A stretch of DNA of 64,000 nucleotides from an uncultured Lachnospiraceae bacterium (GCA_947564645.1 CANOCU010000012.1:1-64000), one strand, 5' to 3'; positions 49,880 through 59,217 are shown, counted from the first letter of the stretch. The notes: a model not told the origin generated them from the letters alone. Numbers and translations are program-made.

Positions 49880-51055
49880 CTACAGCCAAAAACTCATACT
49901 GTATTGCTTCTCATTATCCGAATAGGAGACCACCCCCTCCGGACAGGTGAGATACCGGAAAACTTCCTGTCGCCCGATCAGGGCATCCTGCATCTGCCCG
50001 TACACGGCAGCATTGGCACATTTCAGGGTAACATAGGCGCTCCCTTTCTCATACTCCTGCGCGAAGATCCTCTCTGCCTGCTCTTCGTTCCACTCGGTAA
50101 AGTAGAACCCTTCCCGCACATAATAGTTGGCTGCCATGGAATCGCACACCGGCAGTTCCACCACATTATCCAGCGTATGTGTCAGATTCATCTGCTCTGT
50201 CGGCACGCACAGATAATCATAATTGATCGTCGGAATCTTCTCCTCCTCATATTCGGCAGCGGAGCCTACCGCCTGATACGAAGCATCCCCCCAGGTCGTA
50301 TCAACATAGTAATATTGTCCGTCTATCCGCACCAGATTCCACGCGTGTCCTTCTCCACCCACTACGCGTCCCAACACCAATGTTGCAAAGACACCTGCTT
50401 TATTTAAGAGGTATTGTGTCGCCTTGGCATATCCCTGACAGACGGATCTTCCCTCGATAAAGACAGAGCATATATTCTGATTATCTCCCACCGCTGCGTC
50501 ATATTCCGTATGATGGATCAAATATTCATAAATATATTTGACCTTTGTATACTCGTCTGCCTGATCGGGCATTCCGCTCAGACACTGGTCTGCATAAGCA
50601 TCGATCAGCTTCTGCTTTTCTGCTATTTCCTCCTGGTCAAAACGATAGGAACCTGTAAAGGTGATCTTCTTCAGGATATCTCCCAGTGTATACTCCGTGT
50701 AAGTATACCCTTCCACATAGAAGATCTCCGGATGGTCATTCAAAACACATTGAAACACATCAGAGATCTCCTCCTTGTCGCAGCTTGACAGCCTGACATC
50801 CTCCTCAAAATGAGTCAGTGCATCTCTGATCTCCAGATACAGCTCCTGTCTGTCTTCAGACAGCTTACTGTAGGCATATCCTTCTTCTTTCTCCCGCTGG
50901 ATCACCTGCTCAGCGGGCTCAGGTTCTTCCTGCATCGCTCCGATACTTTCCTGGATATACAGATCACTTTCCTGACGGGGCAATGTCTTCCATGCATAAG
51001 TCAAACATCCTGTAACGCCCAACATACCGATCAACAATAATCCTGTCCTTTTCAT
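49880..51055 (-). CDS. Transglutaminase-like domain lipoprotein
   Basis: 391 aa. A signal peptide ending in the lipobox GVTGC (Cys17) predicts a lipid anchor. Transglutaminase-like core: Cys in GRSVCQGYAKATQYLLNKAG, His in GGEGHAWNLVRI, Asp in YVDTTWGD. These domains act as peptidases or cross-linking enzymes on cell-surface substrates. The preceding region (65-170) is helical. Start at ATG 51055, 8 nt after GAGAGG; a GTG at 51061 is too close to that site. About 150 bp of non-coding DNA follow, before the Asp23-family gene. Confidence 0.85.
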   Translation of the reverse strand: MKRTGLLLIGMLGVTGCLTYAWKTLPRQESDLYIQESIGAMQEEPEPAEQVIQREKEEGYAYSKLSEDRQELYLEIRDALTHFEEDVRLSSCDKEEISDVFQCVLNDHPEIFYVEGYTYTEYTLGDILKKITFTGSYRFDQEEIAEKQKLIDAYADQCLSGMPDQADEYTKVKYIYEYLIHHTEYDAAVGDNQNICSVFIEGRSVCQGYAKATQYLLNKAGVFATLVLGRVVGGEGHAWNLVRIDGQYYYVDTTWGDASYQAVGSAAEYEEEKIPTINYDYLCVPTEQMNLTHTLDNVVELPVCDSMAANYYVREGFYFTEWNEEQAERIFAQEYEKGSAYVTLKCANAAVYGQMQDALIGRQEVFRYLTCPEGVVSYSDNEKQYSMSFWL

Positions 51056-51098
51056 ATGCACATCCTCTCATTCTGCGATGCACTGCCGGTCCCAATTT

Positions 51099-52691
51099 CT
51101 AATTTCGTCCGAATTCCGACAGAACCAGTCCTTCATTCCTGTCCAGTGTCATGCCGACACTCCATTGATTCACAAACAATAAGAGCGGATTTCCCTTCAG
51201 ATCCCGGATCTTCTTCATGTCGGAAGTTCCGGTCAGCCTGTCCAGATCGATCTCTTTATTCTCGATCCAGCGAATATGCTCGTATGGCAGATTCTCCAGC
51301 CTGATCTCTACATTATATTCGTTTTCCAGACGGTATTTTAAGACATCAAACTGCAGTACGCCAACCACGCCCACGATGATCTCCTCCATACCGGTATTAA
51401 ATTCCTGGAAGATCTGAATCGCCCCTTCCTGCGCGATCTGTGTAATCCCTTTCACAAACTGCTTTCTTTTCATGGTATCCATCTGCCGTACTCTCGCAAA
51501 ATGTTCCGGTGCAAAAGTAGGAATGCCCTCATAGGCAAACTGCTCTTTCGGCATACAGATCGTATCTCCAATGGAAAAGATACCGGGATCAAAAACGCCG
51601 ATGATATCACCTGCGTAGGCTTCGCTTAAGATCTTTCGTTCATCCGCCATGATCTGCTGCGGCTGAGACAGCCGCATGACCTTCCCGCCCTGCACATGCT
51701 TCACCTCGGCGCCCGCGTCAAATCTTCCGGAACAGATACGCATAAAGGCTACCCTGTCCCTGTGCGCTTTATTCATATTGGCCTGGATTTTAAAGACAAA
51801 GGCCGAAAATTCATGTTCAACCGGATCAATCAGTCCTATATCCGCTCTGCGCGGTAGCGGCGTGGTGGTCATTTTCAAAAAGTGCTGCAGAAAAATCTCC
51901 ACCCCGAAGTTTGTAAGCGCCGATCCAAAGAATACCGGCGTAAGCTCACCCGCCTGAATCTGATCCAGATCATATTCTGCACTGGCCCCGTCTAACAGCT
52001 CGATCTCTTCCATAAGCAGCTCTTTCTGCTCTTCTCCGATCTGTTCTGTCAACAGAGCGTCCTCCACCACCGGTATCCGGGTAGCATGTCCCTCTTTGGT
52101 TCCCTTCTCTGTGTCCGCGTAAGTGATAACACTGCGGCTCGCCCGCTCGTAGACTCCCTTAAAGCTCTTACCCGATCCGATCGGCCAGTTAATGGGACAG
52201 GTGGCAATGCCAAGCTCTTTCTCGATCTCGTCAAGCAGCTCAAACGTATCGTTGGCATCCCTGTCCATCTTATTGATAAAGGTAAAGATCGGGATATGCC
52301 GCATGACGCATACCTTGAAGAGCTTACGGGTCTGCGCCTCCACGCCCTTGGAAGCGTCGATGACCATCACCGCAGAATCTGCCGCCATCAACGTTCTGTA
52401 GGTATCTTCCGAGAAATCCTGGTGTCCCGGCGTATCCAGGATGTTAATGCAAAACCCGTCATATTCAAATTGCAGTACCGACGACGTTACCGAGATTCCT
52501 CTCTCCTTCTCGATCTCCATCCAGTCCGAAACAGCATGTCTTGCGGTCGCCTTCCCTTTGACGCTGCCCGCAAGATTGATCGCTCCGCCATACAGCAGAA
52601 ATTTCTCCGTCAATGTCGTCTTACCCGCATCCGGATGCGATATGATCGCGAAAGTTCTTCTTTTGTTAATCTGCTCCGCGTAATTGCCCAC
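51099..52691 (-). CDS. prfC: Peptide chain release factor 3
   Basis: 530-aa translational GTPase that recycles RF1/RF2. G1 ISHPDAGKTTL, G2 region ERGISVTSSV, G3 DTPGHQDFSED, G4 INKMDRDA. Start is GTG at 52691, behind GGAGG with a 9-nt spacer; no better ATG is near. It follows the spoIIIA operon and a candidate small gene and precedes the transglutaminase-like lipoprotein gene. Confidence 0.95.
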   Translation of the reverse strand: MGNYAEQINKRRTFAIISHPDAGKTTLTEKFLLYGGAINLAGSVKGKATARHAVSDWMEIEKERGISVTSSVLQFEYDGFCINILDTPGHQDFSEDTYRTLMAADSAVMVIDASKGVEAQTRKLFKVCVMRHIPIFTFINKMDRDANDTFELLDEIEKELGIATCPINWPIGSGKSFKGVYERASRSVITYADTEKGTKEGHATRIPVVEDALLTEQIGEEQKELLMEEIELLDGASAEYDLDQIQAGELTPVFFGSALTNFGVEIFLQHFLKMTTTPLPRRADIGLIDPVEHEFSAFVFKIQANMNKAHRDRVAFMRICSGRFDAGAEVKHVQGGKVMRLSQPQQIMADERKILSEAYAGDIIGVFDPGIFSIGDTICMPKEQFAYEGIPTFAPEHFARVRQMDTMKRKQFVKGITQIAQEGAIQIFQEFNTGMEEIIVGVVGVLQFDVLKYRLENEYNVEIRLENLPYEHIRWIENKEIDLDRLTGTSDMKKIRDLKGNPLLLFVNQWSVGMTLDRNEGLVLSEFGRN

Positions 52692-52710
52692 GTAATTTAT
52701 CCTCCAGCTT

Positions 52711-52881
52711 CTATAACATAAATATACTATAAGTGTATTGGCAGATCACCTGCAGCGCTTTCCTGCCCACCGCCACACCGAACTTTCCCGGCGCCCTCCG
52801 GGAAATATCCCAGAACCAGTGGGCAGCGGCTGCCTTGATCAGATTCCCGCCGCAAAATGCCATACGGATATATTCTATCAT
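52711..52881 (-). CDS. Candidate 56-aa small protein at the end of the spoIIIA operon
   Basis: Starts MIEYIRMAFCGGNLIKAAAA and is rich in aromatic and basic residues. It has a strong ribosome site (CAGGAG, then ATTT before ATG 52881), 19 nt after the spoIIIAH stop, and ends 19 nt before prfC. There is no clear membrane helix; residues 10-25 form a possible amphipathic helix. I know no family for it. Position and ribosome site argue for a real gene, while length and lack of homology argue for caution. Confidence 0.5.
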   Translation of the reverse strand: MIEYIRMAFCGGNLIKAAAAHWFWDISRRAPGKFGVAVGRKALQVICQYTYSIFML

Positions 52882-52900
52882 AAATCTCCTGATTATGCAC

Positions 52901-53614
52901 TTAATTTGCATTAACTGTACTGATCACGATCGACTCCGCCCCTACACCGGTCTTGCGGATCACGATATCTTCGATCTGCGCACGCTGCGCCTCCGTCAGT
53001 TCTTCCGTGTTGACCACTACGTCCACGCTCTCGCCGTCAATACTGACGATCGCGTCCGTAAATCCCTTAGCCTCCAACAGGATCTCCGCCGCCGTTTCCT
53101 TCTCCGCAATATCCGTCATGGAGATCATGCTGTTCACGGCTTCCTGCTTCTGCGTATCACTGATGTTGGCATTATTGATGATCTCCAGAAGCGTTTCCTT
53201 GTTCTGCGCCCTGGTCTGTTCCTTCTGCATCTTAGCACCTGACATCCCGGAGACTGTGCCCGATGTGAATACGGCTTCTCCCGGTACGTCTTCCATCTGT
53301 TCTTCCGCCAGCGCTTCCGCAAGTTCCTCATCGATACCGCTGCTTACCGCCATAGTCACATCACTGTCAAGGCTCTCGATATCTCCGGAAGCCTGCTCTA
53401 AATCTTCCTCCGACAGATCCATCAGCCCGGCATAGTCCGTTTCGTCCTGGTTCTTTGCCAGATTACCCATATCATCTGTTGCGATCTCCCCGTTGACCGT
53501 CATAAGATCCTCATCCGTTACTTTCGTACCTGCAAAATTCAGGTATCCTGCTACAGCGATCATGATCGCGAGCGCTGTGATCATCATTTGGTTCTTCTTG
53601 ATCATATTTTTCAA
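52901..53614 (-). CDS. spoIIIAH: SpoIIIAH
   Basis: 237 aa, one N-terminal membrane helix (about 10-28), then an acidic linker and a C-terminal ring-building (EscJ/YscJ-like) domain (KETLLEIINNANISDTQKQEAV, AAEILLEAKGFTDAIVSIDGE). In the mother cell membrane it pairs with forespore SpoIIQ to form the feeding-tube channel. The Asp/Glu-rich linker (about 50-110) is longer than in Bacillus. Confidence 0.95.
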   Translation of the reverse strand: MKNMIKKNQMMITALAIMIAVAGYLNFAGTKVTDEDLMTVNGEIATDDMGNLAKNQDETDYAGLMDLSEEDLEQASGDIESLDSDVTMAVSSGIDEELAEALAEEQMEDVPGEAVFTSGTVSGMSGAKMQKEQTRAQNKETLLEIINNANISDTQKQEAVNSMISMTDIAEKETAAEILLEAKGFTDAIVSIDGESVDVVVNTEELTEAQRAQIEDIVIRKTGVGAESIVISTVNAN

Positions 53615-53627
53615 TTTCTTCTCCCCT

Positions 53628-54239
53628 TCACTGATTATTTTTCATCTTAACTATTTTTATCTTATTCGCTTCAATATCAAATAATACCTGAATTGCTTCA
53701 ATTATATTTTCCTGAACCTTCTCCTGGTCTGACATCTGCGCGATCACTACCACACCTTCCACTGCAGGCGGTATCGTCATCACGACATAGGGCGTATTAC
53801 CTCCTTGTCCGTCTGTCGTATAGATCGTGCTCTTCTCGATCCTGCTGTTCCCGATCATACGGCTGCCGCCGGTGCTGTCAGTCTCCGTCGTATCCGAGTA
53901 TTCTTCCGGACCGTCTTTCTCCACGATCTTCTGCTCAGAAGACTGCAGTGTGATCAATACCCTAACCTTGCCCACACCGTCTACATAGCGAAGTGCCTTC
54001 TCCAGCTTATTCTCCCAATATCCCACATACTCATCAGTCACTTCTTCCGTGTCCTGACCCATATGATCATCCATTGTATCACGCTTAATGTTCGATAAAT
54101 CGGACTTTGTCTCTTTTTTTTCGGTCGGAATTGCAATCACACACAGCAGGATCCCAAGAAGAATCATGATCAGGCACTGATCCTTCTGCAGCTTCTTTCC
54201 TCCGGTCAGCCTCTGCAGCAGTTTCTTACCGTCCCCCAT
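53628..54239 (-). CDS. spoIIIAG: SpoIIIAG
   Basis: 203 aa. One membrane helix (about 22-40), then the ring-forming domain (GYWENKLEKALRYVDGVGKVRVLITLQSS, and VEGVVVIAQMSDQEKVQENIIEAIQVLF). Forms the large ring of the sporulation channel. Overlaps spoIIIAF by 14 bp. Confidence 0.95.
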   Translation of the reverse strand: MGDGKKLLQRLTGGKKLQKDQCLIMILLGILLCVIAIPTEKKETKSDLSNIKRDTMDDHMGQDTEEVTDEYVGYWENKLEKALRYVDGVGKVRVLITLQSSEQKIVEKDGPEEYSDTTETDSTGGSRMIGNSRIEKSTIYTTDGQGGNTPYVVMTIPPAVEGVVVIAQMSDQEKVQENIIEAIQVLFDIEANKIKIVKMKNNQ

Positions 54240-54864
54240 CTATGACCACCTCCACTCTCTCCCTGTTAAGACCGAGGATCTCTGCAAATATGCTTCGATA
54301 TTCTTCCTGAGACGTCCCGTCATCCTGCCGCTCCTTATCTGCCTGCTCTTCCTTTGGGTATGTCTGTATCCCTGTCCGCACATCTTCGATCACAACAGGT
54401 TCCACCACACTTCTTTCACACGGCATTTCATCGTCGGATGCCGCCTGCACAAGCGTTATTCTGATACAATCCACGACAGGCACCCGGTCCGCATCCCGGC
54501 CCCATATAATCGTAACATCCGCTATGTCATATTCTCCTGTTGACGCTTCCCTCTCAAGCTTCTGTCCTATTTCCTCCTCAATCTTACGCAGCGCGGCGTC
54601 CCCGCTTCCGTCCCCGTATTCTGCCAGATTTCTCTGCCACTTATCATTATGGCTTTCTATCTGTTGTGTCAGCCGGGTCATTTCCCTCTGCCATTTCTTC
54701 GCAAAATCTTCCCCGGATGTCGAAAAGGGGCGGACAAACAATAGTAAAACGATGATACCCGCAATGATCTTCATATATTTCTCATACTGCTTTCCGGCGG
54801 CAAAATGCATAAATGTCTGCGCCACGATCAAAAAAAAGCCAATCTGCCTGATATTCTCTGTCAT
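54226..54864 (-). CDS. spoIIIAF: SpoIIIAF
   Basis: 212 aa. Two N-terminal membrane helices (about 7-24 and 32-48), then a soluble ring-building-motif domain (IGQKLEREASTGEYDIADVTIIWG). Part of the SpoIIIA complex. The order AE-AF-AG-AH is conserved. Confidence 0.93.
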   Translation of the reverse strand: MTENIRQIGFFLIVAQTFMHFAAGKQYEKYMKIIAGIIVLLLFVRPFSTSGEDFAKKWQREMTRLTQQIESHNDKWQRNLAEYGDGSGDAALRKIEEEIGQKLEREASTGEYDIADVTIIWGRDADRVPVVDCIRITLVQAASDDEMPCERSVVEPVVIEDVRTGIQTYPKEEQADKERQDDGTSQEEYRSIFAEILGLNRERVEVVIDGGR

Positions 54865-54904
54865 GATATGCCCCTCCCTTTCCAGACTTCTGTACGAGTC
54901 TGCT

Positions 54905-55972
54905 TTACATTCTTCCGCTTGTCGTATAGGTGATGACTGCGATCTGTATCACAAACATTCCCACGGAAGACAAGGCTATCTTCAACAGCATAAAATTACC
55001 GTCACCCACCCGGTTTGCACAGTTTGTCATACGCCTGTCGCTTATGATCCCCATCAGGGCTGCACTCAGCTTGATTACCCCGCCTAGAAGCAGTAATTTC
55101 AGGATCGGCACACAACAAAGCACGATCAGCACAAAGGTGATATATAACCCTACACTGTTCTTGACTAAAACGGCAGATCCCACTACCATCTCAAACATGC
55201 CTTCCGTCAGCCCGCCGATCCCCGGTATCGCTGAAATGGCCTTTTTGATCACAGAAGACTGCAAAGAATCGATAACCGGTGATATCATTGCCTGCAATAT
55301 GCTGAATCCGGTAATAATACCAATCGTTATTTTTATACTGATCACAATTGCCTTGTTCAGAAGGTCAAGAAGAAGATTCAGCTTTTCCTCCATCCACACT
55401 CCGTTGATGATCGTCAGAAGAACGAAACTGTACACTGCCGGAAGCAGGATCGTCAAATATCCCCACTCGATCAGGTACACCATAAATAATAACACCTGAT
55501 AGTAGACAGATGCAGACGCCGCGCCGGAGGCGCTTCCGACAGCCACCATGTATGTCGGTATATAAAGCCTCATGAAGGTAGTCACGGACTGCAGGATCTC
55601 CCGCACGATAGTCATTCCGCTCTCAAAGGATTTCAACAGCACTACGATCATAAGCATATAGACAAAATAGAACGCCAGGTCCGATACCTGATGATCCTGA
55701 AACAGGTCGGCAAAGTTGATAAACAGCGCCGCCACGATTCCCAACACCAATATGGTGAAGAATAAAGCCCTGATCTCACCCGTCTGCGAAGAAACCACGC
55801 TCGTTATTCCATTCCCCAGTTCTTTCATGGCATCCCACAGTTTTCCCTGTACAAGAAGGTTCATCACTGCCTTCCCGTCGAAGGTATATTCCGGGTACAG
55901 CTTCCGGAAGTCGGTCATCAGTGCATTCATATCCATCTCTTCCCATAGCAGGGCGCCATCCTCAATCCCCAT
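54905..55972 (-). CDS. spoIIIAE: SpoIIIAE, short N-terminus
   Basis: 355-aa polytopic membrane protein of the SpoIIIA complex, with about seven helices (first at about 70-88) and the motif SAIPGIGGLTEGMFEMVVGSA. Bacillus SpoIIIAE is about 400 aa and starts with a signal peptide; here the first 65 residues are soluble and no signal peptide is visible. An in-frame TGA five codons upstream rules out a longer frame. Ribosome site GAAAGGAAAAAGAT. Confidence 0.93.
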   Translation of the reverse strand: MGIEDGALLWEEMDMNALMTDFRKLYPEYTFDGKAVMNLLVQGKLWDAMKELGNGITSVVSSQTGEIRALFFTILVLGIVAALFINFADLFQDHQVSDLAFYFVYMLMIVVLLKSFESGMTIVREILQSVTTFMRLYIPTYMVAVGSASGAASASVYYQVLLFMVYLIEWGYLTILLPAVYSFVLLTIINGVWMEEKLNLLLDLLNKAIVISIKITIGIITGFSILQAMISPVIDSLQSSVIKKAISAIPGIGGLTEGMFEMVVGSAVLVKNSVGLYITFVLIVLCCVPILKLLLLGGVIKLSAALMGIISDRRMTNCANRVGDGNFMLLKIALSSVGMFVIQIAVITYTTSGRM

Positions 55973-56003
55973 ATCTTTTTCCTTTCACACTCTTTCCGGC
56001 CTT

Positions 56004-56390
56004 TCATCCGGCTACCGTCTGTATCGTTTCAAGTAACAGCAACAGCACCGGCATTCCCGCCAGAAGAATATACAGCTTGCCCAGCATTTCCACCTGCCCC
56101 GCTATGCCTCCATAACCCGCATCCTTACAGATACCGGCACAGAACTCACATGCATAGGTCGCCCCCACGGCTTTGAGAAGCACTGTTAAATAACTATAGT
56201 TATCATCAAGATATCTTCTCAGTTCCCCCATGGCTGACAATATACCGATAAAATACTGTACCGCATATCCGAAGATAACAAGACAGACGGCAAGTCCAAT
56301 ATAAATGCCATACTCTGCCTTATAACTTTTCAGGGGAACCGCAAGCAGAATCCCCACGATGCCGATAAATCCGATTTTGATGATCTCCAT
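56004..56390 (-). CDS. spoIIIAD: SpoIIIAD
   Basis: 128 aa, four membrane helices, typical start MEIIKIGFIGIVGILLAVPLK and the conserved KAVGATYACEFCAGICKDAG block. Start at ATG 56390 after AGGGAGACAAAGAAC; codons upstream to 56453 overlap the spoIIIAC region. Confidence 0.94.
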   Translation of the reverse strand: MEIIKIGFIGIVGILLAVPLKSYKAEYGIYIGLAVCLVIFGYAVQYFIGILSAMGELRRYLDDNYSYLTVLLKAVGATYACEFCAGICKDAGYGGIAGQVEMLGKLYILLAGMPVLLLLLETIQTVAG

Positions 56391-56453
56391 GTTCTTTGTC
56401 TCCCTAAAGCAGGTTCCTTGTCCGTCAGCACTTCCCGCCAGGCATACCTGCAC

Positions 56454-56648
56454 TTACAATGTAAACAGATCCTGCACCATCACAAACAGATCGTAAATAT
56501 AGGGGATCAGCCATGTCAGCACAAGGATCAGTCCCGCCAGGCTGATCAAAAATGCATGTTCTTCTCTTCCGCTATGTTTCAAAATCTGATTCAGGATCGT
56601 AACCAGAATGCCGACTGCCGCTATCTTAAATATAAGACCTACGCTCAT
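56454..56648 (-). CDS. spoIIIAC: SpoIIIAC
   Basis: 64-aa two-helix membrane protein, MSVGLIFKIAAVGILVTI then KHSGREEHAFLISLAGLIL, as in the family. Start at ATG 56648, 5 nt after GGAGG; this ribosome site is the end of the dispersed 64-bp element. The frame upstream through that element to 56720 is not part of the conserved protein. Confidence 0.94.
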   Translation of the reverse strand: MSVGLIFKIAAVGILVTILNQILKHSGREEHAFLISLAGLILVLTWLIPYIYDLFVMVQDLFTL

Positions 56649-56653
56649 ATTTA

Positions 56654-56717
56654 CCTCCACGTGGATATTGCCGGCTGTGCCTGCAATATCCCTGAATACG
56701 TAATGGAAGTTTACTTC
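56654..56717 (-). repeat. Dispersed intercistronic hairpin element, copy 2
   Basis: Lies between spoIIIAB and spoIIIAC. On the minus strand it forms TGGAAGT-AA-ACTTCCA and then GGATATTGC/GCAATATCC with an inner GGC-ACA-GCC stem, and ends in CCACGTGGAGG, whose GGAGG serves spoIIIAC. Copy 1 is at 542-605; here the main stem is one base pair longer. Confidence 0.8.
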
Positions 56718-56742
56718 CAAACTTCCTCCTTATGTACCCGCC

Positions 56743-57261
56743 TTATAGGAACAGGATCGTCATAAACACACCTGACAAAATACTCAGGCCAAATATCATC
56801 CGGGACTTATCTGCATAAGCATCCTCTGCCTCCCTGCACTTACGTGTAAGCAGATCCATGGATTGCCCGATACTTTCCGCCTGGTACTTTTCTTCCTGTA
56901 TTCCCAAATTCTGCGGTAGATTCCTTAATATTTCCTTCTCCTCTTCCTGCAGCTGTACATTCTGCATACACTGTGTAAATTCCTGCACCCATATCTGTTC
57001 CAGGCAGTTTCCTTCCTGCCTCTGTGCTTTATCATAGACTGCCCTGAAACATTCCCGGTAAGGCGCGGCGCAGGTACCGGCCAGGATCAGACAGATTTCC
57101 GGAAGCGTATGCTTCCCATAGCTGATCTCGCTCTGTATTCTCCTTATGATACGGATCACTTCCTGTAAATGGCTGATCCTGCCTTTCTCTTCTCCGATCC
57201 TGTCAAGACCAAAGCCGACGCATCCGATCAGAATACCAAGGCTTCCCAACAACTTTAACAT
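56743..57261 (-). CDS. spoIIIAB: SpoIIIAB
   Basis: 172 aa, helical, anchored by helices at both ends (LGSLGILIGCVGFG and MIFGLSILSGVFMTILFL). The soluble middle resembles type II secretion GspF helices; it probably links the ATPase SpoIIIAA to the membrane ring. Overlaps spoIIIAA by 7 bp. Confidence 0.94.
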   Translation of the reverse strand: MLKLLGSLGILIGCVGFGLDRIGEEKGRISHLQEVIRIIRRIQSEISYGKHTLPEICLILAGTCAAPYRECFRAVYDKAQRQEGNCLEQIWVQEFTQCMQNVQLQEEEKEILRNLPQNLGIQEEKYQAESIGQSMDLLTRKCREAEDAYADKSRMIFGLSILSGVFMTILFL

Positions 57262-58199
57262 CGCATTCCTTCCCGGTCATAGATGCCTTCGACCTCACAC
57301 CTGCCATTCTTTCTTGTGAGCACAAGATAGCGTTCGAAGAGTCTTTCTTCGATAACATTACGCATGTACTTTTTATCTCTTATCTCCTCCAGAGAACTGC
57401 CATGAATCGTAGCGAGCAGCCTGCACCCACATCCGCTGGCCATCTGCAGCGCCCGTATATCACCCTCATTTCCAAGTTCATCCACTGCCAGAACCTGAGG
57501 AGACATGGCACGGATCAGCAGCATCATACCCTCCTGCTTCGGACAGCCGTCCAGCACATCCGTCCTGATCCCCACATCATTCTGCGCGATTCCCAGATAG
57601 CTCCCGGCAATCTCCGAACGTTCATCCACAACGCTGACATTCATCCCCTTTCCATACTTCGTACCATCGGACAGATATCTGATAATGTCTCGCAGCATCG
57701 TCGTTTTCCCGCAGCCTGGCGGCGAGATCAGCAATGTATTAAATGCCTGTCCCCGTCTGTCATACAAATAAGGCAGCACACTGTCCGCCACGCCCTTGAT
57801 CTCATGTGCGATACGAATATTCAAATACCGGATGTACTTTAAATTCCGGATCCGATCCCGGTCTTCCAGAATAACCTGTCCCGAAAGCCCTATGCGATGA
57901 CCCCCTTGTATGGTAAGAAAACCCTGGCGTATTTCATCCGTAAATGCATATACGGAATATTGGCACAAATGTTTTAAGATCGCTTCCAGTTCTTCCGCTC
58001 TGCAGGCTCCCGATCCGGGCTGCCTGTCCATTAACATGCCCTTCTCATCCACAAACCATTCCCTGTTATCGATCCACACCACGGCAGGCGCATTTACGCG
58101 CAGTCTGATCTCCTGCAGTCTGTCAGCATGTTTTGCCACCTGTTCCCACCTGCCACGCATGGTCTGCGGAAACATATGGAGCAATTCTTCCGGTCTCAT
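57255..58199 (-). CDS. spoIIIAA: SpoIIIAA ATPase
   Basis: 314-aa secretion-type ATPase that powers the SpoIIIA channel. Walker A ISPPGCGKTTMLRDI, Walker B region AVDELGNEGDIRAL, arginine-rich SVVDERSEIAG. Start placed at ATG 58199 (MRPEELLHMFPQ), 7 nt after GGAGG; the ATG at 58205 directly abuts that site. First gene of the operon, 20 nt after the sigma-E-type promoter. Confidence 0.95.
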   Translation of the reverse strand: MRPEELLHMFPQTMRGRWEQVAKHADRLQEIRLRVNAPAVVWIDNREWFVDEKGMLMDRQPGSGACRAEELEAILKHLCQYSVYAFTDEIRQGFLTIQGGHRIGLSGQVILEDRDRIRNLKYIRYLNIRIAHEIKGVADSVLPYLYDRRGQAFNTLLISPPGCGKTTMLRDIIRYLSDGTKYGKGMNVSVVDERSEIAGSYLGIAQNDVGIRTDVLDGCPKQEGMMLLIRAMSPQVLAVDELGNEGDIRALQMASGCGCRLLATIHGSSLEEIRDKKYMRNVIEERLFERYLVLTRKNGRCEVEGIYDREGMRC

Positions 58200-58218
58200 C
58201 CACATCCCTCCTTATCTC

Positions 58219-58247
58219 AATATATGAGCCTTTGTCCAAGTTATGAC
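58219..58247 (-). promoter_or_regulatory. Sigma-E-type promoter of the spoIIIA operon
   Basis: On the minus strand GTCATAA (58247-58241), 14-bp spacer, CATATATT (58226-58219), close to the mother-cell sigma-E consensus (GTCATATT, CATACAAT). The leader would be only about 10-15 nt before the start codon. Confidence 0.7.
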
Positions 58248-58344
58248 AGAAGGACCTGATAAAGGATGCAAAAAAGGATAGATTTTTTCGAATAATAGAG
58301 GTAAAATAAAATGGAAAATAAACAGAAAGGCATAATATAGTCAG

Positions 58345-59193
58345 ATGAAGCTGGATATGCATTGTCATACAAAAGAAGGCTCTCCGGACTGCAAACTGGA
58401 GTTATTAGAGAATATTGAGATCCTGCAGCAGAAGGGATATCATGGAATGCTGATCACGGATCATGATTCCTATAAGGCTTACCGCTATTACAAAAAGTTA
58501 TCCAAAAAGCCTGATGATTTCGTAGTGCTTAAGGGCATCGAATATGATACGATCGATGCCGGCCATATGCTGATCATCATGCCGACAGGGGTCAAGCTTC
58601 CTATTCTGGAGCTGCGCGGCCTTCCCGTCATCCTGCTGATCGAGATCGTCCATCGCTATGGAGGAATCATTGGTCCGGCCCATCCCTGCGGCGAGAAGTT
58701 CCTAAGCATACGCAATACCCTGCATGGCAGGCTTTCCCAGATCATATATAAGAAATTTGACTTTGTAGAAGGATACAACGCGTGTGAAGACGCCGATTCC
58801 AATATGCGCGCCATGCGCCTTGCCAGTAAGTATCATCTTCCCTGCATCGGCGGCAGTGATTCCCACAAGGCTGCCTGTGTCGGACTGGGGTACACAATCC
58901 TGCAGGAGTATGTTTCTACCGAGACAGAACTGATCCACTATATCAAGACCGGGAAATCCACCGTCATAGGCGGCCGGCACTACGAGCATACCACGAAGAA
59001 TAAGTTGGGGAAGATCAACAACGTACTCGTTTATTCTTTCTGGTTCTACAACAAGGTATGCGCCCTGTTTCGCCGTAAAGCAAGAAATCTGGAATTGATG
59101 GAAAACCAGATCATCGAATCCATCCGTTCCAGGAACCAGATTCGTACACGCTATATTGCTCTTAACAGAAGAAACGATCAGATCACTATATAA
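58345..59193 (+). CDS. PHP-domain metal-dependent phosphoesterase
   Basis: 282 aa. PHP motifs: MHCHT (5-9), LITDHDSY, GPAHPCGE and CIGGSDSHKA, which together bind a multi-metal centre. Such proteins hydrolyse phosphoesters (for instance histidinol phosphate or nucleotide 3'-phosphates). The last 80 residues are basic and unlike the usual end of the domain. Diverges from spoIIIA; no partner genes. Ribosome site (GAAAGG, 14 nt from ATG) is distant. Confidence 0.88.
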   Translation: MKLDMHCHTKEGSPDCKLELLENIEILQQKGYHGMLITDHDSYKAYRYYKKLSKKPDDFVVLKGIEYDTIDAGHMLIIMPTGVKLPILELRGLPVILLIEIVHRYGGIIGPAHPCGEKFLSIRNTLHGRLSQIIYKKFDFVEGYNACEDADSNMRAMRLASKYHLPCIGGSDSHKAACVGLGYTILQEYVSTETELIHYIKTGKSTVIGGRHYEHTTKNKLGKINNVLVYSFWFYNKVCALFRRKARNLELMENQIIESIRSRNQIRTRYIALNRRNDQITI

Positions 59194-59205
59194 ATGATCT
59201 GATCG
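59175..59205. terminator. Bidirectional terminator between convergent genes
   Basis: Perfect 11-bp stem CGATCAGATCA/TGATCTGATCG with a 9-nt loop, then TCTCTTTTCTTC on the plus strand. The PHP gene stop codon lies in the loop. It also lies just after the minus-strand gene ending at 59218. Confidence 0.75.
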
Positions 59206-59217
59206 TCTCTTTTCTTC

